This document shows positions 56,356 through 64,000 of a DNA stretch of 64,000 nt, piece after piece (position 1 is the first letter of the stretch; every line of letters begins with the position of its first letter). Position numbers and translations under genes: made by a program. The notes beneath the pieces were generated by a model. That model was not told the DNA's origin. It saw only the letters and a program-made list of their open reading frames with translations, and searched no databases. The stretch covers positions 7,857,849 through 7,921,848 of the forward strand of contig NC_049982.1 in assembly GCF_000003815.2 (NCBI RefSeq), read 5' to 3'. This DNA comes from Branchiostoma floridae (taxonomy: Eukaryota > Chordata > Leptocardii > Amphioxiformes > Branchiostomatidae).

Positions 56356-59300
56356 CTAGCGAACGCGACAGCAACAGTAGTTCGGCCCGCAGTTGGGATG
56401 GGCACAGCCATTGTTGAGATAGCGATATGCGGCAGGGCCAAGTTTTCCGGTGTCAGTGTTGTGGTCGGATGAAAGGACCGGCCGATTCCCGTACACATGC
56501 ACGGCATCAAAGCACTCTGAGGTACTGTGGAAAAGAAATTATCATCAACCAATCATGCTACATGCGCACAGAGCCACACCGACTTATCTTAATAATTCTG
56601 ATGACAGAGAACCACGACTTTATAACAAAATAATACTGTGCCATTAAACAAAGACGTTTGATAGCAAACTCATTTCGTGTACAAAAGGACTGGTGCATTC
56701 AAAGAGTTAAAGAGGAAAGAATCACTGTCTGCTGAACTGGTAGTTTTGTAATTGAAAAAAATAAACATTTCGACATTCAATTCCAACATTGTAGTACAAA
56801 CCTTCCCTGTCCGAAGACATTTTTGTGGGAGGTGCACATGTCGTTGCACGTCTGCCTGTCCCCGTTAGGACTACAATCCCGACGGATGGTGAAGATGTAT
56901 GCTACTCTGTTGGTGACCGCTGTACAGATGCTCTGTGCCAGCATATCACGGTAGTTGTGGTCATCTGTGCCTGATTGAGTAAACGTAGAGAAATGTAGAA
57001 GGTACAAAAAAGACAGTATTCATTCAATATTCATTCAAAGTGGGGAATATCCTTACCATGGTAACAAGTCTTCAGACGGATAAAACACATGTAATGGACA
57101 TGATTATGACTACTAAGAGAACTACCTACTCCTAGCTACATGTGTACACTCTATATCTCAGGTAATATTACCGCAGAACAAATGTTGAAGAGTGTTGAGG
57201 CCATGATGCTGTGTACGAGAGTAGGACGTATATGTGGTCACAAGCGCGGAACTTACTTGATCCATTTACTCCAGGTGGTCCAGGTGGGCCTTCTAGTCCA
57301 GGCGAGCCCTCTGGTCCAGGCGAGCCCTGTGGTCCAGGCGAGCCCTGTGCACCAGGCGAGCCCTCTGCCCCAGGCGAGCCCTCTGGTCCAGTCGGGCCCT
57401 CTGGTCCAGGCGAGCCCTCTGGTCCAGGCGGGCCCTCTGGTCCAGGCGAGCCCTCTGGTCCAGGCGGGCCCTCTGGTCCAGGCGAGCCCTGTGTTCCAGG
57501 CGAGCCCTCTGGTCCAGGCGAGCCCTCTGGTCCAGTCGGGCCCTCTGGTCCAGGCGAGCCCTGTGTTCCAGGCGGGCCCTCTGGTCCAGGCGAGCCCTGT
57601 GTTCCAGGCGGGCCCTCTGGTCCAGGCGGTCCCTGTGCACCAAGAGAGCCCTGTGCTCCAGGCGAGCCCTCTGGTCCAGGCGGGCCCTCTGGTCCAGGTG
57701 GACAGAAAGAAACATTTGGGATTAACTGTAATCTTTCTTTCTTCAACATCTTAATCCAGCTCCAACTCCCTCTTATACTATGGAAGAATCACATATATAC
57801 ACACACAGATGTAGGTCACTCGATGACAATGTGTATTCACCCTGACGGTCTCATACAGGAATACCCCCAAAGCCCTAGTCCGCATGCGTCGACTGTTCCA
57901 TCGGTGAGGGGGGACTAAACCATTCTAAATAAACTAACACAACAAACTTTATATTTACAAATATGTCAGAGAGCACTGGTTGATTACGGCAGATGATGAT
58001 GGCGATGCATGTGCTGTTCAAAGTTTGCCAAAATGTGACGCCAAAACAAACTACAGAATTTTAGTCCCTCTAAAGAGGGGTTTTGGGGCAGTATACATTC
58101 AATTTGGCTTCTTGGATTTGGAAACTAAAAAGGCAATGTGTCACAATGATCATAAAACAACTCCGCCCAATGTTCAATAATACGCAAACCTATAATTACA
58201 GAATGCTTTTAAGCACGAAAATGTTTTACCTGTTCACAAGACGGCTCCCCAAACCCTCCACATTCGCATGGAGGTCCGGGCGGCCCGGGAACACCATCAC
58301 GGCCGTCCCGCCCGTCTCGTCCGGCCGGTCCTTCGGGACCCCGGAAGGGACCTGCGAAATTTGAATATTGATTGAATATCTACACTGTTTATATCATTAA
58401 TGACAAAAGGATATTGGTGACAGTGCGTTTCATGTCGCCACTTTTTTTGACAAAATGAAAGTACGTACCAAAGGGGCTACGTCGACGAGCACTTTGGGAT
58501 TTTAGAAAACGTAACACAGAATTTTTTAAATACTGCAATAGAAAACGTAACACAACAGAACAACTATCGGTCAGTAAATTTGACACAAGACGTATGACAA
58601 GAACTGACAGTGCAAGTTTCGAGCCAAAGAACACGATAACTGTGAATAAGAATCGGAAAGGGACATGAATAAGGAACGTTACATGAACACGAACTTTCAA
58701 GTCCAGTCCCAACAAAACGCCAATAAGTGTGGCAATAAAAACTATTGCCATGGCGACGGTTTTATTGTTTATAAGTATTAATGATTGTTGTTTTAGGTTA
58801 GTTGTAATTGTGTGCTAATCTTTCGCCTGGCTGTATGTATGAAGATATTGTTTCACGTGATGGATGTTTGAAGGGCATTACTGTTAACAAGAAAGGCGAT
58901 CTCTTGTGACGAGCTCGAGTGGCCTATTATAAATGTTTCTCATTGATCATACAAATAAGGTCCTAATTTGCATAAAAGATATCGGTTGATCATCTCCTCT
59001 ACCTAAATAACAATGTGTTCAAAGTATGAAAGTCTTAGCAAAGAAAGCTATTGTAGCATTTTCTCATAGATTATGTAAATGAGACCCTAATTTGTCTTAC
59101 GTCTGCATGTTCAACTTAACGTACATGTTGCTGCCAAATGTCGCAAGAATGGAATTTTCGTCATTTAACACTAAAATACAAAATTTCTCATTGATTATGT
59201 AAATTAGGTAACGATTTGCATAATTGATATCTATCGATATTTCTCTCTAGTTACATGTGTCATGTTTAACAGTTTAAGTGTCCTAGTACAATGAAATTCG

Positions 59301-60755
59301 TATTATGTGGCTTGATAAACTGTGCTTATTAATTATGCAAATTAGCCCCTGGTTTGCATTAATAGTCCTTATTCATGGAAGGCATCTCCGAAGTTATCTA
59401 CATATCAAAAATCACGATGATCCGTCAACTCCTTCCCCAGTTATTCCCTTCCAAAATGTGGTGCAATTACGCACGGGCGAACGAACTGCTGTGGAATTTC
59501 GGGAATTTTCACCAATCAGATATATACTTAACAGTAAGTTTGATAATTCTCTCTTTTTTAGTTACATATGGCATATTTTTCCGTAATCTTAACACGAAAT
59601 GCAGTGTATTTATAGACTGCCATCATTGATTATGCAAATTAGCCCTTGAATTGCATGACTAGCATTTAATTATGAAAGGCATCTCTGAAGCTATCTACAG
59701 TTCAAATGTCATGAAGATCCGTCAACCTATTCCAGAGTTATTCCCCTCTAAAGGGATGATGCAACTATGCAGGCGTGGAAAAATTCCTGACATGCCTGCG
59801 GGATTTTGGGAATTCCTGTCAAACGGACGCACACTATAAATTGTATGCTAGCCCCTGAGGCGTCGCCAAAAACCTTCATACCTGCAGGTGTCGTGACGGA
59901 GTTGTCGGAACGCCTGTACCTCCGCAAGGTGGCGTTGTGTTCAGGGACACTGTCAGCTTGGTTCGACTTCTCGCCCTTTATAAAAAAGGTAGGTTTAGAC
60001 TTTTTGTTTGTCTTGGCTCTTGAGTATTCCTAATTGCTATATATAACATATCAAGAAGGCAAGAAAACAGGAAACCAATAGCCTATACACTACCCGCAAA
60101 CCACGTTACATCCGCTGTATGTTGATAGCATTTCAGACACACAAGAAGTGGAACAAAAACTCTATTTTCTTCTAACTACAGCTTAATGCCGAGATGTTAA
60201 GACTAAGAAGCCAGTGTTGAAACCAGGAACATATCCACGGTTCATTCAACTTACAGCCATGCGCTGCCAGATTTTACTTCCCTGTTGTAGCAAGCTACTG
60301 GCAAAAAATACCTCTCGAAAGTTCCCGAAGTTGTGTTCCTCAGCATGCCCGAGTTGAAACTTGGTTTCCAGCACAGCCAGTCTCTCCCTCAAAGACGCCC
60401 CGTCAGCTTTCTCCTTCTGTAACTCCGTCTTCAGAGACGACAGGTGGATTTTCAGGGCCGTTATTTCCTCCTTGTGCGAGGACGCTTCCTCCTTGTCTCC
60501 AATAGAGGCACGTTGCTGGATCTCCATGGCCAAGGTACGATCCTTCAGCGTCAGGATCTGGTCCTTCAGTTGAGAAACATCTTGGAAAGACTTCTCACGG
60601 ACATGCTTAACTTCGTGAGCGAGGAAGACGAGGGCCGCCACCACCAGCACCCCCGCCCCGGCCGCCACGGCCACCGTCACCGGTCGGGCCGCGGGTCGGT
60701 CTCGGCGGGCCCGGCTGGCAACTTCGCTTACGTTAAGCAGCTTCTCCGAGCTCAT
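56356..60755 (-). CDS. Gene H: type II membrane coiled-coil, furin-site, long collagen, Cys-rich C-terminal domain (complete)
   Basis: Exons 60312-60755, 59882-59975, 58230-58351, 57257-57725, 56798-56970, 56356-56514; 1461 coding bases, 486 residues, no internal stop. Start [12 protein letters not shown] at 60755; an open frame continues upstream, but MSSEK is shared by the paralogues. Cytosolic tail, membrane segment about 27-47, coiled coil, RRYRR furin site. A first collagen exon ends GEPSCEQ. A second, 469-base collagen exon starts [14 protein letters not shown] and holds about 46 Gly-X-Y triplets, mostly GPEGSPG and GPEGPPG, coded by an 18-base repeat. The C-terminal domain reads [26 protein letters not shown], then [14 protein letters not shown] and [16 protein letters not shown]-stop. 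I do not recognise it. The last junction is taken as TTT|GTAC to CAGAG|TGC, the only pairing that keeps the frame. Confidence 0.82.
57290..57700. repeat. Coding minisatellite in gene H collagen exon
   Basis: About 22 copies of an 18-bp unit close to TCTGGTCCAGGCGAGCCC. Period divisible by three keeps several frames open on both strands; only the minus-strand frame with Gly in every third position is coding. Confidence 0.9.
58352..59881. other. Gene H intron with ATGCAAAT-type repeat
   Basis: The first 390 bp match introns of A and F. From about 58900 it is the AT-rich repeat also seen at 43600-45250, inserted in this copy only. Confidence 0.6.
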
Positions 60756-61430
60756 TGTCAGCTTGTAGCGAGAACAGACTAACAAAGAAAGGACAAATCT
60801 ATAACGTCCCTTTCTGTTGCCCGAGATCACTTCCACCTTCAACAGTCGGGACTTGAAGTAAGAAAAAATACCCTGTAAGAGTAAATACCCTGTAAGAAGA
60901 ATGCGTAATTTACAGCAACGTCTCAAAGTACAGAAGCATTGATTGGTTGAGATGTACAGGTGGTGTGATTTTCCAACAATACCACCTTTGCACCTGACGT
61001 CACAACGTCAACACGGCAGCAGTTGGTAAACAGCTGTCTTTGTTCAGACGAATGTTCCATGCCAATATAGCCTGGATACCAGCACCTAGCTCCAAACTAT
61101 AGCAGTTTCGCTCTGATTTATAGTCCTTACGCCAGGGAAGGTCACAAGCCCCTGTCTCTATTTGCACCCAGAGGTCATTGGCACCCGGTTTCTGATTAAC
61201 TGTCCCGCGCTGTGCGAGAGATAACCAGCCCCGCGTGCTGTGTTTGGCGGCAGGGTAAATTGCTTGCCGCACCGAAGAGATTAGCGAGCATAGCACGGCG
61301 GTTTGGTACCCAGGCTAATGCCAATAGTTTGGAAGGAACCGTGAAACGAGGAAACGTGGTGTCATAAAGTATGACAAGGGTTTGTTTTGTAAAGAGCTGG
61401 TGAAGTAGCTCTTACGGTCCTTCACCCCGA
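60756..61430 (-). promoter_or_regulatory. Upstream block of gene H, split by a MITE
   Basis: Colinear with the upstream blocks of A, B and F. The element GTTCAGACGAATGTTCCATG is separated from its continuation CCAATAGTTTGGAAGG by the MITE at 61068-61317. Confidence 0.45.
61068..61317. mobile_element. 250-bp MITE with 9-bp target duplication
   Basis: Ends TAGCCTGGATACCA and TGGTACCCAGGCTA are inverted repeats with one mismatch. ATGCCAATA flanks both sides (61059-61067 and 61318-61326). The empty site is visible upstream of genes B and C as CCATGCCAATA. Non-coding. Confidence 0.85.
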
Positions 61431-64000
61431 ATTATAGGACGAATTGATTTTCACAGTAATTTCCGAGTTAGTACGAACATGAAGGCTTTTGTATAGTCCA
61501 TTACCAGTATTTTCAATTTCGCCAAGGTTTTGACCTCCAAAACACATTTAATTTCATCGACTACAAGATGTGAAGCAAAACTGGCCCCGATTCAAGCTTG
61601 TGAAAAAAACTTACCCCATTCTGACTATAGCTAGCTGCCCTTGTCAAAGATTTTGATATGAGTCGGATAAGTTGTATTGTGTGCCCTGACTGGCCGAAAT
61701 GTAACTTCCAAGCAGATCTACTGTGGTACGTGGGCAGTATCCATGGTCCAAAACAATCTCATTTGCCACCGGAATTGTCTCGGCCCATCTGCTTGGAGAT
61801 TAGCCGAACTGTGCCCTTCACTGGAGCGGCTCCTGCCCTCGAGACCCAGAAAAACCTGATTACCAAGTTGAACTTTGTTGATGAAAAGCAAGATGTCGTG
61901 CAGATGGAACCAATATTAAACTAGAAAGGCCGACATTTGCTTAAGAGCAAATACAGCATATTTCAGCCATACCCCTTCCCACGCAACATTGGACTGTTTC
62001 AAATCACCCCTGCGCAAAAATGGAACATCCTCTTAACAGTACATTATCCCCCAAAGTGGACTGGTATTGTGAATTGATTCCAGGTAAAAACAGAGCTTGC
62101 TTCTATTTTTCAGAAAATGACAATAATCACACCTTCCATTCAGAAAATTTTCATCATGACTGAAAATTGTTGAATGACTTCATGTAATGTCATTGAAAAT
62201 TTTCAGTACGATAACTAGGTGTAAGTTTAAAAAAGTATAAGCTCCTTGTGATGTGGGTACATTTATTATTGCAGTGAACTTTTTTTATTCAAGTAGGGCA
62301 TGCGATTTAATAATTATCAAGCAGGTGCAGGTACTGTAGGAGCGTTTGTTTTCTTCAAGCTGTAAAACTGTTAAACTGTTTTACTTTGTATGCAATCAGC
62401 CATCGAGCCTATTCTTATTTTAGTTTAACAACTTCCTGCCAGACCCGGAAGATACGATTGAACCTTGTTCGAGGATTCATTTTCGTCTGTCTGGTCAGTC
62501 TGTTCATACCCTCGAGGCTGGCACTGAGAGTGTTTTATTGGGCTGAAACTCTGGCAGTTTAAAGTTACTTACAATTTAAATGTTCAACTTCAAAGTTTAT
62601 GTCAAACAACAACAGCACTAGGAAATGTGGCCACTATAGACAGGTGGTCACTATAGAGAAAATGCTGATCTATTGACTAGGAGCCATACGTTACACATGA
62701 TCATTAATCATATAAACATTGCACAGGTAAGCCAATTGTTTAGATGTACAATTAAGTTCAAATAATTCTGAAGAGAAATATTGATGAGAAAATAATCATT
62801 CTCGCCACTGTCTAACTTATAATTACGTATCAAAACTAAACGCAGATTTTCTAACTAACGCACCTTTCCCCGACTTCATCAAAGGACTGCCGGCTATCAA
62901 TCAAACACGGCTGTTGATTAGACTTAGAGTTTCAAACAGCCATGTGCTGTGTGCCAGTTGACAGCGAACTTCATGCTACGTGATGTTTTACATTGCTTGG
63001 ACCTTCTTTCCTACAGCGGTGCTTCTACAAAATATTTAGACTGTAACACTGAGTCCCACATGTTTTATAGAATAGAATTTGACGCAGAACAGCGTTTTTT
63101 GCTGGGTATTTTTCTTGAAACATGTTCGTGGGAATATCAGCGAGGCGGCGACGTAGGGATATCAGACCGTCAACAAAAGTCGCACGGCGGCTAACTGCGC
63201 ATCGAAGATACTAGCGCTATAAATAAGCGCTTCAACTAAGGATGGCAACCCGTACAATATTTTTGTATACTGTTGAGCTAAGTAAAGTTTGTTGTTTATG
63301 AGGTTTTAGTTGTCTTTGAAGCTTTGACCCGAAATATTTTAAAGTCAAACTGCTGAAGAGAAGTAAGTGACTGCTACGATTATCGTAGATATGGCCCTAA
63401 AAAAACTGATAAAAGAAGCCTTCTCAATAGTCTAAAATGCAAGAGCTTCCGGGGGGGCTTCGCCCACCTGGGTCCCCCCCACAGTGGCCCTGCCCCTGGA
63501 CCCCGCCAGGGACATTCGGCGGCCCCCGGACCCCTGTCCGACGCTTTGAAAAAATCCTGGCGAGAAGTCTGTACGGCCTGAGTCTTCAAGTTAACGTATT
63601 GTGTGGTCCCGCTTATGAATATTAATTAGCCTTCGCTTTCCTCTTCGCTGATTGGCTGAACCATTAATTGAATTAACTCTTCCTGCCGGCAAGACGCAGG
63701 TGCAGATGTCGGCTCTGTGGGGTGAACGTCCGAAAGATCATGGCATGGAGAACGAAAGAAAACCAATTTCCCCTAAAAAAAGTGCTGTAATTAAGCCTTT
63801 TACAGTACTTTAAGCCAAAAATTTTACTTGGATCATTTTACCAACTATCTTATGCCTATCTATACCAAATGTTACTCATACCAGGGTACAGGGGTGCAAA
63901 ATATACCGTTATAAGACCGTCAACAACAGTCGCACGGAGCTAACAGCGCAGCGAAAATACCATCGCTAGCGTTTCAACTTCGGATAACAAGTTATAAGTA
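61431..64000. other. Intergenic flank upstream of gene H
   Basis: 61440-61920 resembles 9000-9600. Nothing is supported as a gene beyond that. A GC-rich stretch at 63445-63560 is probably a repeat. A direct repeat of about 85 bp (GACCGTCAACAAnAGTCGCACGG and on) occurs at 63164-63250 and 63916-64000. Confidence 0.45.
63164..63250. repeat. Direct repeat copy 1
   Basis: Shares AGACCGTCAACAA, AGTCGCACGG, GCTAAC, GCGCA and a GCTTCAACT-type end with 63916-64000, about 750 bp away. They could be ends or parts of one element running past the window. Confidence 0.5.

Noticed and set aside
57140-57918. Long plus-strand and alternate-frame proteins across the gene H collagen exon
   Set aside because: An 18-bp repeat leaves several frames open on both strands. 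Only the minus-strand Gly-X-Y frame joins neighbouring exons in phase.
63380-63625. Proline-rich open frames at the right edge
   Set aside because: GC-rich low-complexity sequence open in both directions with no splice or domain support.

Overview
Organism. This is eukaryotic, animal-type DNA: spliced genes with GT-AG introns, AATAAA signals, many short inverted-repeat elements, a Ty3/gypsy retroelement, microsatellites and an assembly gap (N run 3966-4400). Tandem lineage-specific genes with collagen and discoidin (F5/8 type C) exons, together with this MITE content, suggest an invertebrate deuterostome, most likely an amphioxus (Branchiostoma). That assignment is inference.

Main content. 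Eight tandem paralogues, called A to H here, all lie on the minus strand. Six (A, B, C, D, F, G plus H, minus E) share the N-terminal plan: exon 1 encodes a short basic cytosolic tail, one membrane segment and a coiled coil; exon 2 carries a perfect furin-type site (RYRR or RSKR); exon 3 is a short collagen block with a Cys-Gly-rich tail. B, C, D, E and G end in an F5/8 type C (discoidin) domain over three exons plus a tiny last exon encoding DCTGD-stop. F and H end instead in an unrecognised Cys-rich domain over two exons. E has lost the membrane and furin exons and has a signal-peptide exon and a new coiled-coil exon. Spliced exon lengths sum to a multiple of three for C, D, E, F, G and H, which supports the models. 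A runs off the left edge and has an in-frame stop in exon 1. The C-terminal part of B falls in the gap.

Layout. 1-1403 gene A; 1404-4400 flank with inverted repeats, a degenerate tRNA-Leu-like sequence, a TIR element and the gap; 4401-8535 gene B with two MITE-like elements in an intron; 8536-10000 flank; 10704-14091 gene C; 14092-15250 a promoter-proximal segment present three times; 17793-21656 gene D; 23467-42621 gene E, whose intron holds a hAT-like MITE and, inside an older minisatellite-rich repeat, a young 14-kb Ty3/gypsy element (25511-39520, 511-bp LTRs, 4-bp target duplication). That element is itself interrupted in its integrase by 4.3 copies of a 1.31-kb unit (31461-37145). 43000-45350 is AT-rich non-coding repeat; 47072-49360 gene F; 50915-54944 gene G; 56356-60755 gene H; 60756-64000 flank with a 250-bp MITE.

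How it works together. The plan (type II membrane protein, coiled coil, cleavage site, collagen stalk, C-terminal recognition domain) resembles class A scavenger receptors and, in the order furin site then collagen, ectodysplasin. I infer a family of trimeric, sheddable or secreted recognition proteins diversified by tandem duplication, exon replacement and collagen-repeat change. Function is not shown by sequence.
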